A model generated the notes under the pieces. It was not told the DNA's origin. It worked only from the letters and a program-made list of their open reading frames with translations, and ran no database searches. The position numbers were made by a program, and so were the translations under genes. Below are positions 1 through 11,464 of a DNA stretch of 64,000 nucleotides, piece after piece. The stretch spans positions 41,788,001 through 41,852,000 of the forward strand of contig OZ231126.1 in assembly GCA_965153355.1 (NCBI GenBank). Reading direction: 5' to 3'. Within the stretch, counting starts at the first letter, position 1, and every line of letters begins with the position of its first letter. This DNA comes from Flaccisagitta enflata (lineage: Eukaryota > Chaetognatha > Sagittoidea > Aphragmophora).

Positions 1-1595
1 TCTTTCTTTTTTTTGGCAGACTTTTCTAGTCAAAGTTTTCTTAAAAACGCATGGGAGAGATTTGTTTACGAAAAAAATCAAGGCGCAGAATGCCATGGTA
101 ACGACCGGATAGAACTCTTACAAATGCGACCGACTGACAAAGGGGGTTGTAAAGTCGCTTGCATGCGACTAAAAACAGACAATGCAGCCGACCGACAGAT
201 TGTTTTACAGACGTTTTACAGCAGTCACTTACCTTAACATCAGTGTGGAGATAACGAAAAGCGTAACACGTCATGAGAAAGAAAGTATGTTGAAAGGCGA
301 TGCACGTGCAGGGCAAATAGGCCACCAGATCGATACTCATCACCATAAACACGATGGCATATCTGAAAAGAGGAAGAAGAAGAAGAATAGTCGCGAAAGC
401 GGTACCTGTGCCCTGCCTAAGTAGATTGTGACTGTTGTGAATAAAGTTGAAGGAGGGAGCAGGGCAGCGGCGCCGAAGGAGCTGTTTGCCGAGGTGCGAT
501 TATTGCAAAAACTGCAGCTAAGGTGCGACATCGCAGCCTAGCAGCAAAGACAACTCCCATTATTTATTTTGATTTACAATGGAGCAGATATATTGTTATT
601 GTATTTATTTTCGTCAACATGAAAATGCTTTCATGAGAGACTTCGAAATTCGTGAACAAATGAACAGTTTTGACTCATATTACAGCTATGTTACGGTTTT
701 GGCCACGTAACCCCCGAATCCCCTCTCCGAACTTGAACTTTTTAAGATGGATAGAGAACAGGGTCATCTTTCATATATATATCAGTAAGAAATTCCGCAG
801 TGAGGGGATTCAACCTCAACCATGCAAATGTTTAAAAAAAACGCTCCAAACTGGATAAAGTGTAACTAACGTCGCTTAAAATTCGTAGTAAGAACCAATT
901 TTTTAACATTTTTTTCTCTCTAGTTTTTTTGCTGTTCCTTCCTCTTTTGTTTGGTATGTTCAAACATGCGAACTCTTTCTAGTTTGTCTGTCAGAGGGAA
1001 TTTACTGAAACATGTTTTGCTGTGAAAATCCTATTCAAAACCGCGGTTTATCAATTTAAATACCATATTACTACGAAAATAAACACTTTTTTCCTCGAGC
1101 AAGGGTGCATTTCTTCCTCGTTTTATATCTATTTTTGGGAAAAAAAAACAAACAAAAAATGGAAAAAAATCAATTTAAATTTACCCTCTTTCAAAACTTA
1201 CGACATTTCTTAATTGCTATGTGAAATGCGACATATCAAAACTTCATTAGATGTTCCTGTATCTTATGATCAGATAATGCATTTCCGTTTTAAACTCCTT
1301 AGGATAAGAAAAACACAAATTTGCATGCACTATTTGAATGCATATTTTCAAAAAAAAATTTTCATTTGCTAACAAAAACATACTAGTTTTATCATAGCTA
1401 CATAGCTAAAGCAAATTTGGACTGGAAATTCTAATATCAATTAAATCCCAGATAATAACAGATAGAGAAAGAAAAAAATAAGAGCGACAAAAATCAGTGA
1501 TGATTGTAACTGCTAAGATGCGATATCATCGTAAGTGGTTGTTTTTACCGGACCTCAGCAGTCCCCCTCCCCCCCTCCCCGGGATGCTTTCACAT

Positions 1596-2191
1596 ATACT
1601 ATCTAAGAAATAAAAATGTTTCCGCACTATTGCATGTATATCTCAGACTAGAATCAACGAATCATAAAAAAATTGGCAAGATTTTTAAAGCCCTTCAAAT
1701 TTGCAAGTAATCTACGCAAACCACATCTCTCTAACTCAATGCATTCAAAAGTTATTCAACTTTAAATGAAATGTTTCAATTTTGTTTTTGCCATATCAAC
1801 ACAATCTTCAAATGATAAACCTCACTTTTTTTCAAATAACTTCTAAACGCATTGAGCTAGACAGATGCGGTTTGTGTAGATTGCTTGCAAATTTGAAGGG
1901 CTTCATTTTTGTCACCAATTTTTTTAAGATTTGTTGAATCTCTTTGGAGCTATAAGTTAAAACGTAGCAACAGTAACGATCAAGAAAATCCCTTGAAAGG
2001 TCTGGAACGACATCACTCCAGAGTACTTAAAAAAGCAAAGCAAACCGCTTCTCTGATGAATGGCGGTAGTGATTTAGTCAAAAGAGGCTAACTTAAAATA
2101 TTCATGGATTCGCAATTGATTTGTGCTCATTTTCATGTCAATAAATGAAATAATGTTACAGGTGGAAACCTTTTTATTTCTTAGATAGTAT
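1596..2191. mobile_element. Foldback MITE-like element, ~600 bp
   Basis: The ends share the 20-mer ATACTATCTAAGAAATAAAA in inverted orientation (1596 and 2191). A second inverted block is internal: AAGCCCTTCAAATTTGCAAG at about 1689 against its complement at about 1884-1903. Together these give imperfect arms of about 150 bp. It holds no coding capacity. Confidence 0.6.
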
Positions 2192-2203
2192 GAGGAATTT
2201 TCT

Positions 2204-2460
2204 CCTAGCGATGAGGGATTCAAGCCTTTGGGTTGAAATCTAGATTCTGGGGCTGGAATTTTGGCCTTGGAGCTGGGATTTGGGCCTTGGGCTGGGATTT
2301 AAGCTTGGGGGCGAGGATTTTTTCCTCGAGACTTGGATTTTAGCCTTGAGTCAGGGATTTTGGCCACAAGACTGGGATTTTGGCCTCGGGGCTTAATTTG
2401 GGTTTCCTGGCTGGGATTTGGTCCACAAGGCTGGGATTTGGGCCTCGAGGCTGGGATTTG
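2204..2460. repeat. Family B tandem array, left part (~20-bp units)
   Basis: Degenerate units of the type GGGATTTGGGCCTTGGGGCT are repeated about a dozen times. The array resumes at 2804 after the inserted TIR element. Confidence 0.7.
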
Positions 2461-2803
2461 CAGTCAATGGACAAAACACAATAGGTGTATAAATCATACC
2501 GTTAGCTTTGAACCAAAATCTTGAAAAAGAACATAATGATATATGCAACAACTAGTGGTTGAAATTACAGCTGGCTGTAATCTTTCAAATTGTAATGTTA
2601 GAGCCGGCTGTAATTCTGCCAACCAGTTGTTGCTCACATTATTTTGTTCATTACAGCCAGCTGTAACATTTCAATTTGCAATATTACAGCCGGCTGTAAT
2701 TTCAACTACTGGTTGTTACATACAATATTTTGTTCTTTTTCAAGAAGTTGGATCAAAGCTAACTATATGATTTATACACCTATTGTGTTTAGTCTATTGA
2801 CTG
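2461..2803. mobile_element. 343-bp TIR element with 4-bp TTTG target duplication
   Basis: It starts CAGTCAATGGACAAAACACA and ends with the near-perfect inverted copy. The arms run about 150 bp each and include the doublet TTACAGCYGGCTGTAA, itself palindromic. It interrupts the family B array, and the flanking TTTG (2457-2460) is repeated at 2804-2807. It is non-autonomous. The transposase family is not identifiable from the termini alone. Confidence 0.8.
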
Positions 2804-2990
2804 TTTGGGCCTTGGCGTTGGGATTTGGATCTCAAGACTTGGATTTGGGCTTCGTGTTTGGGCCTCGTGGGGAGGGGGGAGTACAAAGAAGGAGGAGAAG
2901 GAGGAGAAGAGGGAAAAAGAGAAAATTCCCTATATGTGTGAAAGCATAGGTCATCGACGCCCTCGGGGCCGCTGCCCAAAAAGGAGGAGA
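2804..2990. mobile_element. Family B element, right part ending in the GC-rich hairpin module
   Basis: The ~20-bp array continues, followed by GGAGGGGGGAG, a purine-rich stretch, AAATTCCCTATATGTGTGAAAGCATAGGTCATCG and GGGGCCGCTGCCC. The AAG and AG microsatellites start exactly where the module ends. Confidence 0.6.
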
Positions 2991-3063
2991 AGAAGAAGCG
3001 GAAGACGAAGAAGAAGAAGATGAAGATGAAGAAGAAGATGAAGATGAAGAAGAAGAAAGAATA

Positions 3064-3157
<94 letters not shown>
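2985..3157 (+). repeat. (GAA)n then (AG)n microsatellite
   Basis: An AAG/ATGAAG-type tract runs to about 3062 and then about 46 AG repeats. Open frames across it are low-complexity artefacts. Confidence 0.95.
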
Positions 3158-3161
<4 letters not shown>

Positions 3162-3236
3162 GCCTGAAAAAAGGATTTGTACATTAACTACACACCGCTT
3201 TAACGGAGTTATGGCCAAAAGTAACGGAAACCCGTG

Positions 3237-5600
3237 AGATATTACGTGCTCGATATCAGGGGTGTTTATAAACGCCAAATAAACGCCGTCTATAAACAAT
3301 GCTATACAACTGTTTGTAAACATTAAAAATGCAAGTCAAATAAACGAAAATTGTTTAAATGGCAGTAAAAAACGTTGTTTATAAACGACTATATATCACT
3401 GTTTATGAACGAAGGAAAATAAGAGATGGTTTGACCTGATCAGTACAAACTGAAAATGTCCACACTAGAAAATGTTCTATTAGAAAAATCAAAATTTTGA
3501 AGGTTGCTACTGATTTTTTTGACCCCAAAAATCGTTAAAAAGAGCCCATAATTGATCGTTTATAAACACAATAATATTGTTGTTTATAAACAACAAAAAT
3601 TAAGTGTTTGTAAACGATAAATTTTTTGTATTGATAAACACCAAAAAATAAAAAAAAATTGTTTATTTGCCCTCTATTTCTTTTGTTTATAGCCACAAAA
3701 ATTGCAATGGAAATATTACTTTAGCATCTTTTTTCTCCTCCTCCCCCTACTCCTCCTCCTCATCCAAAATCGTTTATTTGCTCCCAATTTCCTTTCCAAA
3801 TAAACAAAAAATCGTTTATTTGGCACCATAATTTGTTTTCATAAACGTTTACACTCCTTTAGAAGTTTTTGTGTTTATAAACACCAAAAATATGAACCTC
3901 ATAAACGAATTTGTTTATTTGGTACCATAAATTGGATCTCATAAACAGATTTTTATATTTCTCCCCTCCTCCTCCTCCTCATCCAAAATCGTTTATTTGC
4001 TCCCAATTTCCTTTCCAAATAAACAAAAAATCGTTTATTTGGCACCATAAATTTGTTTTCATAAACGTTTACACTCTTTTAGAAATTTTTTCTAAATAAA
4101 CAAAAAATCGTTTATTTGCACCCAATTTTCTTTCCAAATAAACAAAAAATCGTTTATTTGGCACCATAAATTGGTTTTTATAAACGTTTACACTCTTTTC
4201 GAAATTTTTTCTAAATAAACAAAAAATTGTTTATTTGGCACCATAAATTGGGTTTCATAAACGTTTACACTCCTTTAGAAATTATTGTGTTTATAAACAC
4301 CAAAAATATGAATCTCATAAACGAATTTGTTTATTTGGTACCATAAATTTGATCTCATAAACAGATTTTTATATTTTTTTCCTCCTCCTCCTCCTCCTCC
4401 TCCTCCTCCTCCTCCTCCTCCTCCTCCTCCTCCTCCTCCTCATCCAAAATCGTTTATTTGCACCCAATTTTCTTTCCAAATAAACAAAAAATCGTTTATT
4501 TGGCACCCTAAATTGGTTTTTATAAACGTTTACACTCTTTTAGAAATTTTTTCTAAATAAACAAAAAATTGTTTATTTGGCACCATAAATTGGTTTTCAT
4601 AAACGTTTACACTCCTTTAGAAATTATTGTGTTTATAAACACCAAAAATATGAATCTCATAAACGAATTTGTTTATTTGGTACCATAAATTGGATCTCAT
4701 AAACAGATTTTTATATTTTTTTCCTCCTCCTCCTCTTCCTCCTCCTCCTCCTCCTCCTCCTCCTCCTCCTCCTCATCCAAAATCGTTTATTTGCACCCAA
4801 TTTTCTTTCCAAATAAACAAAAAATCGTTTATTTGGCACCATAAATTGGTTTTTATAAACGTTTACACTCTTTTAGAAATTTTTTCTAAATAAACAAAAA
4901 ATTGTTTATTTGGCACCATAAATTGGTTTTCATAAACGTTTACACTCCTTTAGAAATTATTGTGTTTATAAACACCAAAAATATGAACCTCATAAACGAA
5001 TATGTTTATTTGGGACCATAAATTGGATCTCATAAACAGATTTTTATATTTCTCTCCTCCTCCTCCCCCTCCTCCTCCTCCTCATCCAAAATCGTTTATT
5101 TGCTCCCAATTTCCTTTCCAAATAAACAAAAAATTGTTTATTTGGCACCATAAATTTGTTTTCATAAACGTTTACACTCTTTTAGAAATTTTTTCTAAAT
5201 AAACAAAAAATTGTTTATTTGGCACCATAAATTGGTTGTCATAAACGTTTACACTCCTTTAGAAATTATCGTGTTTATAAACACCAAAAATATGAATCTC
5301 ATAAACGAATTTGTTTATTTGGTACCATAAATTTGATCTCATAAACAGATTTTCATATCTTTCTCCTCCTCTTCTTCCTCCTCCTCTTCCTCCTCATCCT
5401 CCTCCTCATCCAAAATTGTTTATTTGCTCACAATTTCCTTTCCAAATAAATAATAATTGTTTATTTCGCACCATGAATTTGTTTTCATAAACATTTACAC
5501 TCCTTTAGAAATTTTTGTGTTTACAAACACCAATAAAATGAATCTCATTAACGAATTTGTTTATTTGGTACCATAAATTTGATCTCATAAACAGATTTTT
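3237..5600 (+). repeat. GTTTAT/ATAAAC repeat array, forward orientation
   Basis: The 5' part (3237-3700) is unique to this family. From about 3740 a unit of roughly 330 bp recurs, with copies recognisable from GTTTATTTGGTACCATAAAT at about 3911, 4327, 4669, 5002, 5310 and 5557. Each unit carries a (CCT)n stretch of variable length, many GTTTATTT/ATAAACA/ATAAACG words and the 14-bp palindrome GTGTTTATAAACAC. The 60-77-codon frame seen in each unit is a by-product of unit similarity; its middle is the (CCT)n translated as polyproline. Confidence 0.9.
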
Positions 5601-5831
5601 AGTCGCGTGCACGCGACTCTACAACCCGCTTTGTCGGTCGGTTGGTCGGTCGGTCGGTTGGTCCATCGGTCAGTTGGTCAGTCGGTTGATCGGTCGGTTG
5701 GTCAGTCACACTTTACTTTTTTTATGGTTTTATTTCTTTGATCTCACTGCTCCTGCCCACATGGTATGGTGACCTCAAATATGGTCCCTGCCCACCCGCA
5801 CGCGACTTCGGTAGCCGTGTATCAGGCCTTG
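5601..5831 (+). mobile_element. Family A (Helentron-like) element, complete
   Basis: It starts with the perfect palindrome in AGTCGCGTGCACGCGACT, then CTACAACCCGCTTTGTC, a (CGGT/TGGT)n stretch, a variable middle and the opposite end CACCCGCACGCGACT..GTGTATCAGGCCTTG. It interrupts a GTTTAT unit. Other units show the uninterrupted site CAGATTTTTATATTTCTC, so no target duplication was made. Confidence 0.75.
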
Positions 5832-5974
5832 TTATACTTCTCTCCTCCTCCTCCCCCTCCTCCTCCTCCTCATCCAAAATCGTTTATTTGCTCCTATTTT
5901 CCTTTCCAAATAAACAAAAAATCGTTTTTTTGGCACCATAAATTTGATTTCATAAACGTTTACACTCCTTTAGA
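5832..5974 (+). repeat. Remainder of the interrupted GTTTAT unit
   Basis: The unit resumes after the insertion (TATACTTCTCTCCTCCTCC..) and runs to TTTACACTCCTTTAGA. Confidence 0.8.
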
Positions 5975-6281
5975 TGACTAATACTGACTTAAATTGACTC
6001 AAAATGACTTGGATATACCTAAAATGGCTAAAATTGACTTATTATGACCTAAATTGACTTAAATTGACTGAAATTCAAAAATGACACAAATGACTTAAAA
6101 TGACTTAAAATGACTTAAAATGACTTAAAAATGATCTATTTTGAACTCAAAAGACTTAATTGACTTAAAATGTCTTGATAGGAGTAAAACGAATAAAAAA
6201 AGTAAAATGGGGACCAACCAACCAACCGACCGACCAACCAACCAACCGACCAACCGACCGACGGACGGACAAAGCGACTAA
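5975..6281 (-). mobile_element. Family A element, 5'-truncated, with (TTAAAATGAC)n interior
   Basis: A degenerate array of TTAAAATGAC-like 10-mers is followed by (ACCA/ACCG)n and the terminal GACAAAGCGACTAAAAA. The hairpin is shortened by deletion. Other copies (6606, 13986, 23128) carry the same interior array in the other orientation. Confidence 0.6.
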
Positions 6282-6300
6282 AAACAGAGATAAAAAGAAA

Positions 6301-6501
6301 CAAGGCCGGATACACGGCTACCCCAGTCGCGTGCGGGTGGGCAGGGGCTGTAATTGAGGCCACCAGATAATTTGGGCAGAAGCAGTGAGGCCAAAAACTG
6401 CAAAACCCCCAAAAAAGTAAAGTGTGACGGACGGACGGACCGACCGACGGACGGACCGACGGACCGACAAAGCGGGTTGTAGAGTCGCGTAGCACGCGAC
6501 T
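6301..6501 (-). mobile_element. Family A element, complete
   Basis: It begins CAAGGCCGGATACACGGCTA, has the subterminal CCAGTCGCGTGCGGGTGGGC, then an (ACGG/ACCG)n stretch, and ends GGGTTGTAGAGTCGCGTAGC..CGCGACT before a run of A. Confidence 0.75.
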
Positions 6502-6605
6502 AAAAAAACAGGGACGCAAAACGACGATCGCGAGCACGCGGTTATTTTTTGGTCTTAGCCAGTCGGGGAAATCCTAACAAACGCGTAGATCGACACTTCC
6601 TTTTT

Positions 6606-6862
6606 AGTCGCGTGCACGCGACTCTACAACCCACTCTGTCGGTCTGTCGGTCTGTCGGTCGGTCCGTTCGTCCGTCGGTAACGCTTTGCTTTTTTTGTCG
6701 TTTTAAGTCATTTTAAGTCATTCTCAGTCATTTTATGTCATGTAAAGTAATTCTAGTCAATTTATCTTTAGTCTCTTAGTCTTTTGGTCTTTTTGTCTTT
6801 TAGTTTTAGTCTTTTGGTCTAATGGTCTTAACAACCGCACGCGACTGTAAGGTTTTGGCTTG
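6606..6862 (+). mobile_element. Family A element with AAGTCATTTT interior
   Basis: The start is AGTCGCGTGCACGCGACT. It has GGTC/GTCC tetranucleotides, an interior of AGTCATTTTA-like decamers, and the end CCGCACGCGACTG..TTTTGGCTTG. A TTTC microsatellite follows at once. Confidence 0.7.
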
Positions 6863-6867
6863 TTCTT

Positions 6868-6904
6868 TTTTTCTTTCTTTCTTTCTGTCTTTCTTTCTTT
6901 CTAC

Positions 6905-6966
<62 letters not shown>

Positions 6967-7104
6967 GCCTTCTTGTCCGCCTTTCTTCCTTTTTTTTCTG
7001 TCTTTCTGTCTTCCTTTCTTTCATTCTGCCTTTCTTCCTTTCTTCCTTTCTTCCTTTCTTCCTTTCTTCCTTTCTTCCTTTCTTCCTTTCTCTCTCTTTC
7101 TTTC
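6868..7104 (+). repeat. (TTTC)n microsatellite
   Basis: TTTC repeats change to a TTTCTTCC-type tract near 7030. Confidence 0.95.
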
Positions 7105-7169
7105 ATGCGTGCATTTTACGGAGAACAAGGGGGTCTCTCGAAAGATCTCGGGGAAAAAACGAAAATGAA

Positions 7170-7194
7170 AAAGAAAACAAAAAAGAAAGAAGAG

Positions 7195-7225
<31 letters not shown>

Positions 7226-7277
7226 AGAAAAAGAAGAAGAAGAAGAAGAAGAAGAAGAAGAAGAAGAAGAAGAAGAA

Positions 7278-7324
<47 letters not shown>

Positions 7325-7437
7325 AGAAGAAGAAGAAGAAGAAGAAGAAGAAGAAGAAGAAGAAGAAGAAGAAGAAGAAGGAAGAAAAAGAAAACGGAGA
7401 AGAAGAAGAAAAAAAGAAGAAGGAGAAGAAGGAGTGA
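7170..7437 (+). repeat. (AAG)n microsatellite
   Basis: A long AAG run with a few interruptions. The overlapping poly-Glu, poly-Lys and poly-Phe frames are artefacts. Confidence 0.95.
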
Positions 7438-7461
7438 GTTGAGTCCCGAGATCTCTCGAAG

Positions 7462-7580
7462 TCTCGGAGACTCTCGGAGACTGCTTGGAGAGCTCTCCAA
7501 CTCTCCGAGACTCTCCGAGTCTCTCCGAGACTCTCCGAGACTCTCCCAGACTCTCCGAGACTCTCCAAGACTCTCCTGAG
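7462..7580 (+). repeat. GACTCTCCGA minisatellite
   Basis: Short units GAGACTCTCC(G/A) are repeated about ten times. Confidence 0.8.
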
Positions 7581-7589
7581 ATCAGGCTC

Positions 7590-7938
7590 GGACATGCTCT
7601 GTCAGATCATGTTTTTGATGTTGATATTGACCATCAAATCATCAGTATGTCTTTTTTCGTTGTTTCTGCACAAATTTGAAATTACTTTCTCATTACTTTT
7701 TTCCAATAAACAGTGGGCAAAAAAAAAGCGTACATGACGGTTTTTGATGCCTTTAACCGACTTGGTTTCAATGAAAATTAAAACAATTGGTGACCGTTTG
7801 AAAGATATTTAAAAGTTCTTCAAATCTAGACCAAGCAGAAAGTTTTTGCTTAATTCGTTAAGAAATGGCCACAGTTGGAAGTGAGCATCACCACTTGAGG
7901 GGATTCTGTACTTTCAGCTCTGTCTTTAAAAGCATAAA
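7590..7938. other. Unassigned AT-rich sequence
   Basis: No exon, repeat unit or RNA gene recognised. Confidence 0.4.
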
Positions 7939-8098
7939 CAAGGCCGGATACACAGCCAATACCAGTTGCGGACGGGTGGGCAGGGGCGGAAATGCGGGTT
8001 TTCCCACTTTTCAACTCGATGACCCCGGACAGACCAACGGACGGACGGACCAATGGACGGACGGACAAAGCCTCATATAGAGTTGCGTGTCCGCAATT
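7939..8098 (-). mobile_element. Family A element, TTGCGG subtype
   Basis: It begins CAAGGCCGGATACACAGCCA with subterminal AGTTGCGGACGGGTGGGC. It ends with (ACGG)n, AAAGCCTCATATAGAGTTGCGTGTCCGCAATT. Hairpin and subterminal motif both carry the TTGCGG variant. Confidence 0.75.
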
Positions 8099-8754
8099 AA
8101 AAAGGTATCTGACAAAAGGAAACTAAAGAAAATTTGAGAAAAATGAAAATATAACTTATTATCTACAAAATGGCGCCAAGCAGACCTTTTTAAGTCAATC
8201 CGTTTAGATATGGCAATCAAATAAAGACATTTAGTCCATGATTTCAAGTTAGTAAAAAACATCTTATCTGGCAGATTTCAATGTGATACTCTTTTAAAGA
8301 TTAACATAATTTCTTGAGTTTTTCAAGTTAGAATTTCGTTCAATGACTCAAATCAAAAATTTTTCGAAGCTTTTTAGAATGGTCCAAGATTTTTTGTACT
8401 TTCTCTAAAGCAGCACCAAGTTATGATAGAAATAAGCAATGTACGATTTCTTTTTTGCCCATGATTATGTCACATTAAGTTTCTTTCTTTATCTCTCATT
8501 TTTTTTCTCGACCTTCTCCGTCCGTTTGTCTGTAAAAGCGTCTGTTTGTCTTTCTGTATGTATGGGAAATCTGCTTCCCCAGGTGAGCTTTAATCCAAGG
8601 CCTTGTCAGAGGGGAAGCTGTGGTCACTCATGTTATTTGCCTGCCACGCTGTGTTCTCTTTGTCAATATTGTGACATTGTCTCACTATCTGACACAGATC
8701 CGTCCGTCCGTCCGTCCTTCCGTCCCCCCCCCCTCGCCAAAGCTTCTGAGCCTC

Positions 8755-8985
8755 ATGTTCCCATTGAATAACATGGAAAATTGAAGAAATGCAAAATTCC
8801 CATTGAATAACATAGAAAATTGATAAAAAAATGAAAAAAATTTGAAACACCCATTGAATAACATGGAAAAATTGACAAAACTTTGAAATAAATGCAAAAT
8901 TCAGATTGAATAACATGGAAAATTGACAATGAAATGGAAAAAAATTCAATCTTCTCATTGAATAACAAGGAAAGTAGCCCCAAAA
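8755..8985. repeat. Tandem repeat around CCCATTGAATAACATGGAAA
   Basis: Five or six degenerate copies with unequal spacers lie inside a family B element (left end near 8695, CCGTCC..CCCCCCCC; right module at 9030). Confidence 0.7.
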
Positions 8986-8997
8986 GCAAAAAAATGT

Positions 8998-9178
8998 GCC
9001 ATTTGAGGACGTCTGGAAATACACCTGTGTCCTAGAGGACATCGGCCCTTTGGGGCCGCTGCCCTGCTCTCACTCCACTTTTGCAGCTAATCACTCCAAG
9101 CAGGGCATCGGGTACCTCTAACCATGTGCGATCCTTGGATGACTAGTTTGTCTATATGTTGTTGTCTGTCCATGATGC
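8998..9178 (+). mobile_element. Family B right end
   Basis: The end-type sequence runs CCTGTGTCCTAGAGGACATCGGCCC, TTTGGGGCCGCTGCCCTG, then CTCACTCC..CAAGCAGGGCATCGGGTACC and GTGCGATCCTTGGATGACTAG. Several copies share this order. Confidence 0.65.
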
Positions 9179-9235
9179 AGAATTCCATTAGCCAAGGCCA
9201 ATTCAAAATAATTTGTGGCCTTATGTGGGGTTGAG

Positions 9236-9745
9236 ATGGTGAGAGGAGCAGCGGCTGATGACCTTTGCTTTCACATATGGGAAAATTTCTCCTCCTCCTT
9301 CAAGGATAGGGTATGGGCCTTGAGGCTAGGATTTGAACCTCAAGACTGGTATTTTTAGCCTACAGGTTGAGATTTTGGCATTGAAGCTGAAATTAGGGCT
9401 TTGTGGCCAGGATTTGAGCCATTGGGCTGAAATTTGAGCATCTGAGCTGGGATGTGGGCCTTGGGGCTGTCATATGGGCCTTGCGGATTGGAATTTTGAC
9501 TTTGGGTTTGGTATTGGGCCTTAAAGCTGGGATTCGAGCATCGAGGCTGGAATTTGGGCTTCAATGCTGAGATTTAGGCATCAAGGCTGAGATCTTGAGT
9601 TGTTTTTTTGTTTGTTTTTTTTTGGGGGGGGGGGCGGGAATGTAAAGGAAGGAGAAGAAGGAGAATGAAGACATTCACCATATGTGCGACTTATATTGTG
9701 ATTTGTGAGAGCTTAGGTCATCGGCCCCTTCAGGGCCGCTGTCCA
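9236..9745. mobile_element. Family B element with ~21-bp array
   Basis: A left module (GAGCAGCGGCTGATGACCTTTGC) is followed by an array of GGGATTTGGGCCTTGGGGCT-like units (9305-9595), a G run, a GGA-rich stretch and TTAGGTCATCGGCCCCTTCAGGGCCGC. Confidence 0.65.
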
Positions 9746-9752
9746 AAAGGGA

Positions 9753-9819
9753 TCCAACCAACTGACAAACCAAATGACATAACAACACAGCCGGGTGTAG
9801 AGTCGCGTGACACTCGACT
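9753..9819 (-). mobile_element. Family A terminal fragment
   Basis: CCAACTGACAAACC.. leads into GGGTGTAGAGTCGCGTGACA and CTCGACTAAA, the hairpin end with a mutated arm. Confidence 0.55.
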
Positions 9820-9959
9820 AAAGATGATTTATTTTTTGAAGCGGCAAAAGAACTAATGGCAAGGAGTTGGAGAAAAAGCGATGATGAGGATGTCGTGTCC
9901 ACAACCAAAGATACCGATGAAAAAGTTGGGGTTGAGCAATGATGATTGGGTGATGTTTT

Positions 9960-10530
9960 TTTTTGGGCAGCGGCCCCAAAGGGCCGATGTCCAGTAGGAC
10001 ACAGGGGTGAATTAACAGATGTACGTCCATCCGTCCGTCTGTCCGTCCTCCCCCCAGGCTTCAGGTCAGGCTTCAAATCAGCCCTGTCAGGCCCCAAATA
10101 AGCCCTGTCAGGCCCATAATCAGTCCTCTCACTCTCAGGCCCAAAGCTCCACCCTCTCAGACCTAAAATCAGCTCTTTCATGTCCTAAATTAGCTCTCTC
10201 AAGCCCAAAATCAGCCCATTAAGGAAATATATCAGCCTTGTTAGGCCAAAAATCAACCATTTCAGGCCTAATAACAGCCCTCTCAAACCTAAAGTCTGTC
10301 TCAATTCAACCCTAAAAATAACCCTCTCAGGTCTCTAATCTGCCCTCATCCCTCATCTCATTACTGTGCTCTAATCAATCAAATCTGTCCTTAAATAAAA
10401 TGTGCTTTCTCAGGACATCTGGAAATTCACCCCTGTGTCCTACAGGACATCAACCCTTTGGGGCCGCTGCCCTGCTCTCACTCCAAGCAGGGCATCGGTA
10501 CCCTGACCATGAGCGATCCTTGGATAACTA
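9960..10530 (+). mobile_element. Family B element, both inverted modules present
   Basis: The left end is GGGCAGCGGCCCCAAAGGGCCGATGTCC..GGACACAGGGGTG, then (CCGT)n and an array of CAGGCCCAAAATCAGCCCTCT-like units. The right end is the inverted module (CACCCCTGTGTCCTACAGGACATC..GGGGCCGCTGCCC) plus the CAAGCAGGGCATCGG tail. A (GTT)n tract starts right at the tail. Confidence 0.7.
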
Positions 10531-10835
<305 letters not shown>

Positions 10836-10898
10836 GATGATGAAGGTGATGATGATGATGATCATTGATCAACAACGCGACATATCGAAGGTTGGACG

Positions 10899-11040
10899 TT
10901 TCGCATCACATTCATGAATGCGCGGGGCATCTTGCCATTCCGATTTTCGCATCACATTCATGAATGCGCGGGGCATCTTGCCATTCCGATTTTCGCATCA
11001 CATTCATGAATGAGTGGGGCATCTTGCCATTCCGATTTTC
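10899..11040 (+). repeat. 46-bp tandem repeat, three copies
   Basis: Units begin TCGCATCACATTCATGAATG at 10901, 10947 and 10993, each with the 12-bp palindrome CATTCATGAATG and GGGGCATCTTGCCATTCCGA. The copies are nearly identical. Confidence 0.9.
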
Positions 11041-11310
11041 CGTTCAGGATTGCTCCTTTCTACAAGATGCCCCTGAACTGCTCTGTTATAGAGAGACGGA
11101 CTAAGGAGCTTTTTTTCAAAGAAAAGTTTCTATCTTCTATTCATCCCGACCCTCGACCCGAAGAAGTCTAATCCAAGTGATTTCTTTTCCCTTCTTTCTT
11201 TTTGACCATGGTCATTTCTCGTGCCATTGTTTGCTTTTTCTTATAAATTTGATTGATCTTGTATTTTTGCCGAAACCCGACGTGTCGGTTGTAAAGCCTT
11301 TCGTTTTTAT

Positions 11311-11462
11311 TGGGCAGCGGTCCCGAAGGGGTTCTCCCTCTTCTCCGTCCCCCCCCCCTCAAGGCCCAAATCCTAGTCACGAGACCCAAATCCTAGCTTC
11401 GAGGCTCAAATCCCCACTTCAAAGCTCAAATCCCAGCCTCAAGGCTCAAATCTCAGTATCCA
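11311..11462 (+). mobile_element. Family B fragment
   Basis: TGGGCAGCGGTCCCGAAGGGG, a pyrimidine stretch, CCCCCCCC, then about six units of CAAATCCCAGCCTCGAGGCT type. Confidence 0.65.
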
Positions 11463-11464
11463 GT

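Noticed and set aside
3911-5202. Recurring 60-77-codon frame with a polyproline centre in the GTTTAT array
   Set aside because: Unit-to-unit nucleotide identity is high throughout, and the polyproline is a (CCT)n of variable length; no sign of selection on codons.
6822-7595. Long Glu-, Lys-, Phe- and Leu-rich open frames
   Set aside because: They are translations of (TTTC)n and (AAG)n in several frames and on both strands; no unique sequence supports coding.
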